64,000 nucleotides of DNA from Sympetrum striolatum (taxonomy: Eukaryota; Arthropoda; Insecta; Odonata; Libellulidae): contig OX388350.1 in NCBI GenBank assembly GCA_947579665.1, forward strand, positions 32,707,393 to 32,771,392, in the 5' to 3' direction. Shown here one piece after another: positions 38,071 through 49,672 of the stretch (its first letter is position 1; every line of letters starts with the position of its first letter). The position numbers and the translations under genes were made by a program. The notes under the pieces were generated by a model, which was given only the letters and a program-made list of their open reading frames with translations, was not told where the DNA came from and ran no database searches.

Positions 38071-38801
38071 TTACAAACCATGGATCAACCACAAGAAAAT
38101 GTGGACTTTTAGAAGGAGATAACGACCGCCATTATAAGAACATGAACAAGAACTGCCACGTTTAAATGTCTCACTTCTTCTGAAATTCCACTTACGAAAT
38201 TCATATTTTTCAAGACGATCGTATTCCGTGCCACGTAATAGCATCGTGACTACTCGTGGACAACCTGAGTGAAATGGCGACTGAGAGCTGTAAAAGGTTT
38301 TAAGTTCCAATAATTTAATATGTATTTGTGTAGTGAATTTATTGAAAATGATCAAGGTAATGGTTTAAATCTTGTCGTAATTCAGTGATTTCGTTAAACA
38401 AGCCTGGAAAAGTGAGTGTATTGTAAAGCTGTGATGAAGAATTCGTCGAGAAAACGTGGCCTTCTGATAAATGATTACATTTTGGAATTTTGGGGATAGG
38501 GAATTCTTCGATAACGCTTCTATTGCCACCCAAGCAAGATTGAAATGTAAGTACAATATAGATGATGTATGTATCGATTTGAATGTTATATGTGAATAGG
38601 AATTTTTCGGATGTATGTACTTAATAATCCTATAATCCTAGAAAGGAGTAATCCGCGTAGGTAATACCATGACGTTGTTCCTCCTACAGTGCAAATTTGT
38701 TCGTATTCTAGAATATCTTGTATTGTTAGGAATGGCATGGTAGATAGCATTTCTCTGACAGGTTTTTCTATATAAATAGTTAATGAAACATTATTTTCCA
38801 A
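38071..38801 (-). other. Three consecutive minus-strand open frames at the palindrome centre
   Basis: Near the symmetry centre the minus strand carries frames of 71 codons (38,586-38,801), 64 codons (38,339-38,533) and 94 codons (38,071-38,355), with another of 63 codons overlapping (38,365-38,556). Their translations are not low-complexity (for example EMLSTMPFLTIQDILEYEQI, and GLFNEITELRQDLNHYLDHF). They could be pieces of one decayed coding sequence broken by frameshifts, or chance frames in a less AT-rich patch. No family was recognised and no start, splice or tail signal was identified. Confidence 0.2.
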
Positions 38802-39743
38802 CTTCTGTGTGAGGATATGTTTAAGTTCTTTATTGAAATCTGAATTTTAGACAAGGAATTCATCAAAAATACATATTCGGTATTATTCATCCCATATTGA
38901 TACTTTATTAACTTAGAGAACTTCCTAAGCCTAAGGTTATGCAATCGGGTAAAGTACAAGTCTTCTACATTCCTCGACTTCTATACCATTTGACATCAAA
39001 AGCTTAAGAATTTGTGGAGGCTTTCTAGCTATCTTAGACCATTCATACCATAGATGGTCTTTAGATATTATTCCTCGAGTGAGATGTTTACCCCTTTTTC
39101 TGTTCTTTAGTTAAGGTTTTATTCATTCATAAAAGTATAGGAAGATGAGAATGTGTTGTATTATTACAATACTTATTCATCTCTTTAACTGCTGTGCACA
39201 TCATAAGTTGCTTAGATGAGTATGAAGAAAGTTGTAAGAAAGAAATTCTTTAAGTGGAAGCTTATTCCCCTAACTCATTTCATCATCGGGATTCCTTGAA
39301 ACAGCGTAATTCTTTCAATCGTAAGAACTTTTGTCGGAAAAATCTTATCATTAATAGCGATGTGAATCACTTGCGCAACTCCCATTCATTTGTTTGTGGG
39401 TCACGAGGAGATTTTATAATAGAGAAAAGGGTATAATAATTTAAATTATAATTAATAGTTAAAAATTTAATGAATATATATTATTATTGAATATTTTATA
39501 TTATCTTGCAAATTTTATGCGTTTTAAAATATTTTAAAGTATTTATTGTAGATCAATTATTTGAATTTATCGCCTGCTACCCTTACCAGATTTTAAACTA
39601 CCTTTTAGGCAAATAAACCAAATTAGCATCAAGCAAAATAAAAAATAAAATTCCAAGAAAAAAAAAATACTTTTAAACGGTACTCATACAAATTTAATAA
39701 CTATTTTTATGATTTTTAAAAAGAAAATTTGTTTAATTAGGAA

Positions 39744-39908
39744 CTGGGCTAATGAGGAATAATTCAAATTCGACCAATCAGGTGACAGTAACATGGTTGA
39801 TACGTTACCCAGATGGCAAATTTCTTAGTTGCTGACGAGATTTCTTCAAGACAGGTCGCGCTGCCAATTTGCTTTGACAAACCGTTAAATTTTAAATTTA
39901 CCGACTTG
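39744..39908 (-). repeat. Inner paired segment of the palindrome (right)
   Basis: Inverted partner of 36,649-36,810. The minus strand carries an open frame (39,764-39,976) whose end, including KKFAIWVTYQPCYCHLIG, parallels EKFAFWVAEQPCCCVLIG of the left copy. Confidence 0.6.
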
Positions 39909-42900
39909 AGTTTCTTGCGGCACCTTTGGATGTCTGTGGTCGCCATTGTGGATTTCCTGTGAATGGTAAGTTGCATAAATCAACTTAATCGTATTTCAAT
40001 CTTCTCTTCCCTTGTCAATGAAATATATATATTTAATCAAAGGCGAGTTAGAAATAATTTTATTTTAAGGACGATGTTGCGAAATAATGGTGCATGACGT
40101 TTCAATGCCATGAGCAAGAAGTACAGTCATCCCTTCATTCGAAAGTGTATTTCTTCATTTTCTTCGAGTGTAGTTTAGTTCACACGTATTATTCCAAATT
40201 TGTTCAGTTTCTAAAGTGTAGAATTGTCAAGTAAGTACTTGATGCTCCTACTTAGTTGTGATATTGATAAGTGATTGATTGTCTTAAGCGAATCTAAGAA
40301 AATAAACACTTATGTTTAATTATTTTCTTAAATAGCAGGTCCTCCGTGCGATCTTATTCTAATTTGAATGAAAGAATACTAGGAATAATTCTGACGTAGC
40401 TGGAACTTAAACCATTAGTTTCTCTTGTCGGGTATTTGCATAAACCGCTAAGAGCCTTCAGATATCGATTATTTTAAAACTTTTATGTTTGGATTTTTGC
40501 TAATTGTTTATCCCCTAGTGTTAACGGTAGTCGTAATTTGAATTTAACAAAAATCGGAAAATGTTTGAATCAATCTTCATTGTCTAATAATGATATATGA
40601 AGTTTTTGTGTCTATCATAATGAATAGCATTACAACCAACCCCTGAATCAAAAGATTGAAAATGCTACTCGTATTTTATTCGCTTTTAGCTTAGCATACA
40701 TTTGGCGAACAAGGTTAGTACGTTTAATCTTGTTTGATATAATAAGAGTTAAATTACACAAGTATTTAATCCGTTTTAATTTTATTCGCTGTAGCGAATT
40801 TAAGAACCTTTCTGTTACACTTAAATACAATTTTAAAGCCTCTCTTCTAAACTTTCTTAAGTTAAGAAAAATAATAGAAGTGGAATTTATGACGTGGCCG
40901 AAAAGTAAACCGGTGCTCACACTGGCCGAGTAATTTCTCCATCTGCTGGGAAAGGGGTACAATCGGGATAAAGTCCCTTCTACGTCAATATTCTAAGCTA
41001 ATATCTATCAACACCATCTAAATATATTCGTAATGATATAAGATATACTATATATTAAGAATTTGAAGGAAATCGGTGATTGAAAGAAACTGTTTATCCT
41101 CTCTTATATTGTCGAATACTGTTCTTAAATATAAATTGTGATCAAATTGTAACGGCTTTTTGTAGTCTAAAACACAGATGTTTTAGAACCTTGTCATCTC
41201 TATGATGCCGATGAAAGTTCCCGTGTCTAATTAATCGAGAGATATAAATTACTTTTCATTTAACTTGCAATTGTTATTTAGCATATAATTATTCAACTAA
41301 TCTGATTAAATTAGATTCCAAAGTTTATAAGGCATTAATTATTTGTGATTTCTGATGTCATTTCATGTGATGTCCTGTATATCTTAAGGAAGTCTATTTC
41401 TTAATTTCCTACTTGGGAAAAGTTGTAACAGTTCATTCTTTCCAGGACTATACATCGTAATACTCAAATATAAATCAGATTTTATTTTTAATTCTTTTTC
41501 ATAATTTAAACTTAAAAGTTTTAAATATTATATATGTAAGTGTAGTAACATAGTATTGGCGCAGGTCATTCTCATCAATATACAAAAGGCGTTAAGCCCT
41601 ATATTTATCCTATTTGAATAATATTTAATTATTTTCATTGTAATCTTGACTTCATTTTAGCATATAATTTATTTAAAAAATTGTAGTCGATTTAAACTGG
41701 TCTGTATTTTTGTAACTTAATTCTTTTCCAAACTCTCTTGTCAAACATGAATGTCTGATACTTGAATTGATGCTTTATTCAATATTTATTCTCGCAACCT
41801 GATAATCATTACTAGAATTTTTCTATTGTTTGTGTTTTGTATGGAAACCATTATCTCAAATCATACCGGTAACGTAAATATGGTTTAACGGTTGCAGAAA
41901 TATTAAATTGAGACATAAATCGTTTTAGAGTATGCATGCCTATGGATATATAATAGAATACTATACTGTTTGAAATAATTTGATATTTTATTAATTTGGA
42001 ATTTCTGATTTTTTAAGGATTCGAAGAATGCGAATCAACTTTTAACCTCGCTATTGTATTCGTGTCGCTCGTCATGCAAATCCGCGTATGAAGGAAGTGT
42101 CACGAAGGTGGCGAGTTGACATGGTGATATGGAGATGTTTAACCTAGGTAAGCATAATGTACACACATGTCCTATCAACAAACTATATATTCTTTGTCAA
42201 TTCATTAATTTTATTGACTTACAAAATTTTTTGTATCTAATATGTCTAAAAACGACTTTGTGTTAATCATGTCATATTATAGCAGTAATATATGTGAATT
42301 TAGGGTGTATTTTGAAATAAATGTAATATTAAAATAAGAATGAGCTGTTGCGCATTCCATTCCTAGAGAGTTTAGAATATTTCCTTTAGGAGAGTACAAA
42401 GAAAAAACGAACGAGTTTTAGTTAGTTACTTGATTATTCTAAAATGATGCAGTGTTACGGATTTCTTGCAACACAATGCGATGCAATAGTTTATAGGTTT
42501 TCTTAATCAAATTATCTTCCATTTTTGATCGTGCGATTATAATAATTCATGTTATTCTAGATTAAGATCAGCAGTTTACTTTAATCTTCCATTTGTTCGT
42601 ATACCATAATTACATCATTAAAAGAAGCGATGTATCCCGTGATATAATTAGAAATTATAAATTTTATTGGAATCTTTAATGTTCAATTAAATAAATTTTT
42701 GATTCAAGTAGTTGTAAATAGGTTAGCACTTGTTAAAAAATAATCGAGCATAATGCAGTTACGATAGTGTTTCGATCAACTAATCTGAAAAGAATCAGAT
42801 GACGTGGTCTTGGCTCATTCCACTCAATTCATTTTGATGTAATTTTATTCCCAATCCACATTTACTTTATAAATCAATTAACACATTTTTTAGCGATAGC

Positions 42901-43440
42901 TAAAGGACCAGACTTGTGGCATATCCTTCCATAACGAAATGACACCATTTCGCGTTCACGTATCAAATACTAGAGAATAGTCACTTGTATAACTGACAGC
43001 TTCAACTGCCATTTACCTATGTCATATACCTAATTAAATATGATATAGATAGATAGATTATAGATTATGATCAGGATTGTTGAAGGATCAATAAAAATGT
43101 TTCCTTTCACCAATAACAACGGAAGAGTGATGTTTTACTAGAAAGTGAAGTCTTGCCTTGTCAAATTGGTGCCTTTTTAATGGAAAGGTCTTAGGTGCCC
43201 TTGAAGCCTTTTGCTGCGTTTTCTAAAATCCACTTTTGCATTTTAGCATAAATCATATTATCAAGATTACATGAAAAAGTGAATTACTCTTGTTATCCGT
43301 CATTTTCAGTTAAAGGTCAAGGAAAACATTTTTGTACTTACATGACCTTACTCGTTGGACATCAATATTTTGCTTTCCTTTTCCATTGTTTTCATCGTTA
43401 TGTTATTCTAAAAAAGTGAAAGCTAGTCAGACAATAAGTT

Positions 43441-44014
43441 GATCAGAGTTGATAAGTTTTTGGAGTAAATCGGTTAACCGGAAGTCGAGCTTCATTCATC
43501 AAAGCTCATTTCCGGTTTTCAAAATATCTCCATAAATATGATATATACGTGTATTGTATTACTCATAAAAGTTTTAGATAATGTAATTTACTATAACTTT
43601 TGTATTTAATATATTTTTGTATCACCGGTTGATTAGGAGTTATTCGTGAAATACCGATAAACCGGAAGTTGCTGAGATGTACTTTGTGGGCGCTCTAACA
43701 TGAGAACCATTCATTGTATCAACACCAAATTTCATATATAGTATTTTGGTTGGTGTCGTTAGAGTTTAATAGTTTTTGGAGTAGATCAGTCAACCGGAAG
43801 TTGAGCTTCATTCTTCAAAGCTCATTTCCGGTTTTCAAAATATCTCCAAAAATATGATATTTAGGTACATACTATTTATTATAAAAGTTTTAGAAAATAA
43901 AATTTACTATAATTTTTGTTGGAAACATATTTTTTTATCACTGATTGTTTAGGAGGTATTCATGAAATACTGATAAACCGGAAGTTGCTGATTATGTACT
44001 TTTTGGGCGCTCTG
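43441..44014. repeat. 316-bp tandem duplication with internal inverted motif
   Basis: Unit 1 is 43,441-43,756 and unit 2 is 43,757 to about 44,014 (slightly shorter). Each has, in order: AGTTTTTGGAGTA, a hairpin AACCGGAAGT...ATTTCCGGTT enclosing GAGCTTCATTC, TCAAAATATCTCCA, an AT-rich middle, and ATAAACCGGAAGTTGCTGA followed by GGGCGCTCT. The two hairpins are at 43,476-43,517 and 43,792-43,833. Unit identity is roughly 80-85% by eye. It may be a fragment of a satellite or of a minisatellite-bearing element. The 114-codon plus frame at 43,916-44,260 begins inside unit 2 and looks incidental. Confidence 0.8.
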
Positions 44015-45499
44015 GGCTCTATGGGCGAAAGGCCAATTCCATCGTTTTTCATCGATCATGTCCTTAAAAATATTATGTATAATGTTTTTGGCGTCAAAGA
44101 TAATAATATATATATTAATCACTCATCTTCCAAGTTTAGATGGAATATAGAGTTCGAAATTACTGTCGTAGATAAATATTTACATCTTATAAATGGAGAA
44201 AGTCATGTGCTGGCCACATCAAATTTTTATCTTTTGTTTTTATCGCTTAATATAAGATAGAAGGGACACATTACTCCCTCGTGAATATTAGGTTATTATA
44301 TTTTCCTGCATAAATTTAACTTCGGGTCTTAAAAGCTGCTGCCAGTTGTAATTGAACCTTAGGCCGGAGGTTTTCAAAGGCGATCGCGTATAATAAACGT
44401 TTCCCTCTCCTACATTTCTACGAAAGTAAGATTGGATTTTATCAAGTGAGGATATTGAGCTTTCATAACCAAGATATAATATGCAACGGTGAAGTAGCTC
44501 AGAAAAGTTTCCACAACTATTATGTAACGAGATATCCAGTTTTCAGTTTCAACTTTGCCGCTATATGTGCGTTCCGTGTTACCCTAAATAAATGTGGGAA
44601 TTAACTTCGCCGAATATTTAATTTATTAGTGGGACCGACCATTATAGTACTGTAAATGCTCTTATTTTTCTTCCTCGATCTGGTAGTAGGTGTCAATATA
44701 TAAAAATATGCTTCTTATAACATCTTATTTTACTATAGGATTATAACAGGATAATAATGCCATTTAATAATTTATAAATACCGTTACATCTCAAGCCTCA
44801 CCTCAAGCCGTTACAGCTCCAGCCTGCATAATAGCATGTGCCTTACATTAATTTTATTTCTTTCTGCATCCCTATAGGAATTACAAAACTTGGGATTGGC
44901 TTATTTTATATTTATGTATTTCATTCAGAAGTAAGCTGTAATAGAAATTACAAAATAGCTAATGAAACTAATGCTTTTACTTGAATAAATAGTCATATTC
45001 AGGTTACTGACAGCTTTTTTGATATATCGACTGTAAGTTATATTTTAAGAGTATCACAGATAATAATATCATGAGATTTATTAATTTTTACTAACATATT
45101 TAAAAATTGGTCGTTCAGCTATTTATTTCTCTAAATATGAAAAAACTCATAAAACATTATTAAATATATTTTCTTACACTGCAGATAGTATTATTGTTAC
45201 TTAAGGAGTTGGGTATAATTTATTATTTGAAGTATGCATTATTAATATCTAATGTGCTCGCTAATAAATTTAATATTATATAAAAGGAAACTATTGTAAG
45301 CCATTTGCTATATAAGACATATGTGGAAAGCATTATCCTCTTGAAATTTCTGATAAAATGAAACAAGTTATGTCTAACACTGATGAATAATTATTATATA
45401 TAAATCTAGTCACAGTGTTTTTTTTTAAACTGTTATACATAAAACATGTAACGATTGAAGACATTAATTAACTTTTTAAATTCTTATTCCTCAGGTGAA

Positions 45500-46285
45500 T
45501 GCTGCTTCTAAATCACCTCAATGAGACTTTAGTTTGTGAGTACTCCATGTCTTTCTTAACCAAATCCATATAACTTCACAATTGTATCTATTCCTTTTAA
45601 TTTTCAAATGCATATCAATTACCAGACCGAGAGGTAATTTTTCATCAAAAATAGTAGTTCTATTGAGCTCAAGATTTATATCTACGGATCCTTTACAGTC
45701 AAACATTTCTTGAATCAATAACTTAAATCTTAAGTATCTTTTTAATTCAAGTAATGACACTTATAATATTAACAATCATTTTCCATTCCACATTTTCTGA
45801 AATAATAACAAAAATACTATTCAACAGCTGCCAGTTTGAACTTTAATGTAGAAAAACCAGTATCTGGTAGCTGTAATTTAGATAGAATCGCATTTACATG
45901 TATTAACCACCTGTTCTGTAGAGGAGGAGGGGAGTAATGCCTTATTCTTCTCAGCCCTAGCCGAAAGGCCTACAAATGCAGGCATTTTTTTCAGGGCCCT
46001 TTCTTTCACCTTCTTATGCAGGAGTTGAGTTCTGTCCTCAATAACTCCTGCTCGTATCTTTTGTCTATGAGGTCGGATCCCGCGGTTAACCAGCGATCAG
46101 TGGCAGAGGGCTCCCTGGGCATAGGGATGAACCTCAATGCACGTCACTGGGATCTGGCCGGGTCCACTCCTTAGGGCGTTAGGTTTCCCTCCAAATCCTC
46201 CCTTCCCTTCATCATTGACTGAATATGAGAAGGAACTACCAAGAACGTCGGCACATGAAGTAAAGTAGTACGATTTTGTACAAGT
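45500..46285 (-). other. Highly conserved core of the palindrome (right copy)
   Basis: Inverted partner of the core at 30,861-31,600. Its open frame on the minus strand (46,097-46,303) starts at an ATG (MQRMVLTCTKSYYFTSCADV) and ends at the same in-frame TGA as in the left copy. The 72-codon frame beyond it is also intact, ending near 45,878. Changes relative to the left copy include Lys to Ile, Thr to Ala, Arg to His and Ser to Phe. The hairpin inside the core is one pair longer here (GCAGGAGTT/AACTCCTGC). An open frame at 45,518-45,760 on the same strand lies in the less conserved half. Confidence 0.7.
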
Positions 46286-46349
46286 TAACACCATTCGCTG
46301 CAATTAAATACCGAGTAGATGAGAAAATGTAGAAAAATATAAACGGTTT

Positions 46350-46610
46350 GTCAGTGAATTCAATTCTTTTAACCAGGTGACAGTTTAAATAATCTTCATG
46401 TCGCTACATACACACTAATGTCAACGATAATTCCGTAAATAATTGTAATGCAAGTCGCAGATGTTATACAATTATATGATTCTGAAAAATAATCATTATC
46501 AATACATAGACAGGATTCAATCCTATAATATGTTTATCTGATGGTATACGTTACAACCGACTCTTAGTAAATAATCCATTTACGTAAATATTTTACATTA
46601 TTTAGTTGAA
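46350..46610 (-). repeat. Segment present three times: here, 47.56-47.82 kb and inverted at 30.54-30.80 kb
   Basis: Shared strings in order include GACAGTTTAAAT, GATAATTCCG or its variants, GTATACGTTA and GACACTTAG or GACTCTTAG. This copy matches the left arm inverted at about 80-83% and the copy at 47,560-47,820 in direct orientation at a lower level. The direct copy lies about 1.21 kb further on. Confidence 0.6.
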
Positions 46611-46694
46611 TGTTTAAATTTTACTCATTAAAATAAGCTAGATATTGTAATTATTGCAGATCTCTATTTATTATTACGTAATGAAATTTTTGTT

Positions 46695-48780
46695 TCAAGA
46701 TAGTTTGGAAACATTATATATGAAGCAGTACATTAGATTTTTCATTCACTAATTTTCCGAAGAAATTTTTAAATGTATCAGCTTTACAGAGCTTATCCTG
46801 AAACAGATCTATTATTACATATTATTATATTGACTTATGCACAAAAAAGTAAATATAATGTGTGTCTTTACCGGAGAGACCAAGGAAACTTGCAATGGGT
46901 ATGGATGGATGGTTTGCTACGCTAAAGATTAAATAGATCATTCTAATCGAGACAAGTCAATTTAAATAGATCATATTTAATGAATACTAAGCCAAGAACC
47001 CAAAAGCATTCTAGTAATATACGCGACAGGTCAAATGTATAGAGAGAATGGTATGTCCATTACAAAATAATTGTTTTATTTTGGTTTATGAAACCAATGG
47101 CACTCGTGAATTTCTTTTACATTTCCAACAAAAAAATAAACACTTTAGTTGAAGTTTATTGGTGGAGACGATGTCAAAAATCTCCATGTGATAAGGCGTT
47201 TTCATTAAAATTTTGCGATTTATTAAGCCTTATAAGATTAAAGAATTATTACCCTGAGTATATAAGAATAAATAGAAATCATAGTTAAATTTGTATAATT
47301 AATACTTAAAGATGAATTTAAGGACACAAAAATAGGATAATTGCATAATGGATAATTGGATAATGTCATAGCAATGTTCAAAATCATCCCAAGAAAGATC
47401 CAGTGAAACATATCTTTTAATTTATTGAAAAACATTTGATAACATATGAAAAAAATGAAAATTTGTGGGTATCAATGATGAACAGACTGGTTCAGGTTAG
47501 CGCAACGGTAATGAAAACTAAGTAAATTAGAAAGTATAGGTAAAAGTAGAGGACATTTAAAGGATATGTTAGAGAATTCAATGCTATCACACCCTGAGAC
47601 AGTTTAAATATCTTTCAGGTCGTTAGGCACACATTTGTTTCAACAATAATTCCGGACATAATTGTTTATACCACATATCTTAGACTACTAAAATATTGGG
47701 AAGCACCTTTATTATGAATATACAGGCAGCATGAATCCATAGAATATATCTATCTAGTAGTATACGTTATAAAAGACACTTAGATAATAATTATTTTTGT
47801 AGCAATCTTGAGTTATAATAAATTAAGGTATAATTACTTGTTTGATGCACGAATAACGTCGATATATTAAGTCCGAGAGTAAGCATTGGCACTGAATTAC
47901 AAATTTAATGGTAAAAAACCTAAACAGATTGGAAAAGATAGAGGAAAGGAGGGAAAACATAAATGAAGCGTCAGTAATAGAAATACGTCTCATCACGTAG
48001 TTGTTACTTGTCGATCTTACATGTAATAAATTCCGTTTAAATATGTTCCACCAATAAGCCAGAGCAATTTTTATATAACTTAAATCAATAACATACTTCC
48101 AATTTGAGGCGTTTTTATCTTCCTCTCATCGACCGGATGATTATCAATTTGGTATCTCTACTACTGAAATGATATTTTTTGGAAAAGCAATTTTTTTGTA
48201 GTTGAATTTATAAAATATAATCAGTTATCATAATCTCAGAAAATTGAAGACAGTAATGTTTCTCAAATTGTTTAATTCTACTATAATACTTAGCTTCAAT
48301 TACGGTTATCGTACGTGGTCAAATTAATTCTTGACGTAAAAAGTTATGGCACATATTTCTCTGATCATAAAGGCTTATACGTAAATAAATTTACATTTAC
48401 TCGTACATCTGAACAACTTATTTACTACGTTATTATACCCTCGTTCGCGGAAGGAATGAATCTTTAAACGGCTTATTATACTATATATTTATCTTAATTT
48501 ACACTAATTATCAGGTTAGGTAGCAAAAGGGTTGCATGATACTAGTTTTATCCTTCGCTAATGTAATTTTCCTGAAAATATCAAGCAATTGCAACCTAAC
48601 TTCTAATCTCCCGTCTTCTATGTATCCGCAACCTGCGTCTTGTGTAATTGAAATGAATTGTGTGGTGTTCCACGTTGTTGTTGTTAAGATTTATTGTAAT
48701 ATGTCAATACTGGCTGGATATGAATCAAATGTGAATAAATAAAAAGGGAAAGGAACGGTTAAGCCTATCAAATGACTAAT
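46695..48780. other. 2.1-kb segment found only in the right arm
   Basis: The left arm runs without a gap from about 30,430 to 30,455, while the corresponding right-arm points are 46,690 and 48,800. The extra DNA is AT-rich and contains a diverged direct copy (47,560-47,820) of 46,350-46,610. A partial tandem duplication of the right arm, or deletion from the left arm, would explain this better than a clean transposon insertion. No target duplication or element ends were seen. Confidence 0.6.
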
Positions 48781-49672
48781 GAGGGCGTCAGAAGGTTTAT
48801 GTGAAACGGATTCGAACAAAATTTTCAGAACGAACTCTTTGCTCAAAAATAGTGGAGACCGGTTGATTCGTTCAACTCAATGGGCCTTTGTTTTTGAAAT
48901 ATTATCAACTGAATATCGGAGCTGGGCAACCACGTCATACACCTGCATTACGATACAAAACTCGAGATTTTCCACTGAGGAAATTATTTTCTTCCATTTT
49001 TTTTACCGATAACGTATATGTTTGCGATTAAATTTCATCTTTCTACTTTCGAAAAATTTTAATCTTTTGTTAGCACTTGTTCTAACATACATAACGCCAC
49101 ACAGTGTGTTAGAATAGAAAAATACTGGAAAAAAATTGAGAAGTGGTTTTTTGAGTGTGTATTTGAAACTTCGCTCTTAATTTCGCGCAAAGGCTATTTT
49201 ACACGACTACTGTCAAATTTAAAAGGACAGTTAATATAGTTGGTATCAACGAGTACCGAAAGATTGCCGTTAGCTATATTATGAACCAACATTCATCATA
49301 CTTTTCGTGAGGTTCTCCATCATCAAAGTTCATTTGTTTGATATTAAGTATAGATATGATCGGATATCAGGTGCAACAATGGAAAACTTTGCCTTTAGGT
49401 CTATTAGTAGGTAACAAGGAATATTATGAGAAAATAAAATAAAAATAAGATTAGAGAATAACTCGCAAACAGTGGGTTATTTCCTGCTGATTTGGGATTG
49501 CGCGAGTGTGTAATGCAAGGTTGCATATATTCCGATTATAAAGTTTCAATTAATTATTTCAACGGAACTAAGGCCTATTTACACGACTGCCATGAAACTT
49601 TTTCATAACTACTCTTTCTGCATCACCACAAAATTTTTCATCAAAATAACCGGACAAAAGTGACAGTCTTCC

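Larger units (their letters stand above)
29560..38250 (+). repeat. Left arm of a ~20-kb diverged palindrome
   Basis: This arm matches 38,260-49,672 in inverted orientation. Anchors seen directly, in order: 29,560-30,430 against 48,790-49,672 (about 80%, including 28 identical bases at 29,704-29,731 and 49,500-49,527); 30,440-31,600 against 45,540-46,700; 22 identical bases at 34,096-34,117 and 43,362-43,383; about 34,950-35,210 against 42,040-42,300; 36,649-36,810 against 39,744-39,908; 18 identical bases at 37,117-37,134 and 39,382-39,399. The sums of paired coordinates stay near 76.5-77.5 kb, apart from one step explained by an insertion in the right arm. Segments at about 31.65-34.0 kb could not be aligned by eye. 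Most of the arm is AT-rich and non-coding. Confidence 0.85.
38260..49672 (-). repeat. Right arm of a ~20-kb diverged palindrome
   Basis: This is the inverted partner of 29,560-38,250. It is longer (about 11.4 against 8.7 kb) because it carries about 2.1 kb between 46,695 and 48,780 with no counterpart, and a 316-bp tandem duplication at 43.4-44.0 kb that I could not find on the left. The outer end is placed at 49,672, where GGACAAAAGTGACAGTCTTC is the last clear match to the left arm. Two readings are possible: a single old inverted segmental duplication, or two copies of one large unknown repeat inserted tail to tail. The sequence alone does not decide between them. Confidence 0.85.

Noticed and set aside
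29560..49672. Assembly artefact (false inverted duplication) as explanation of the palindrome
   Set aside because: Arms differ at roughly 20-35% of positions and by several indels, which mis-assembly of one locus cannot produce.
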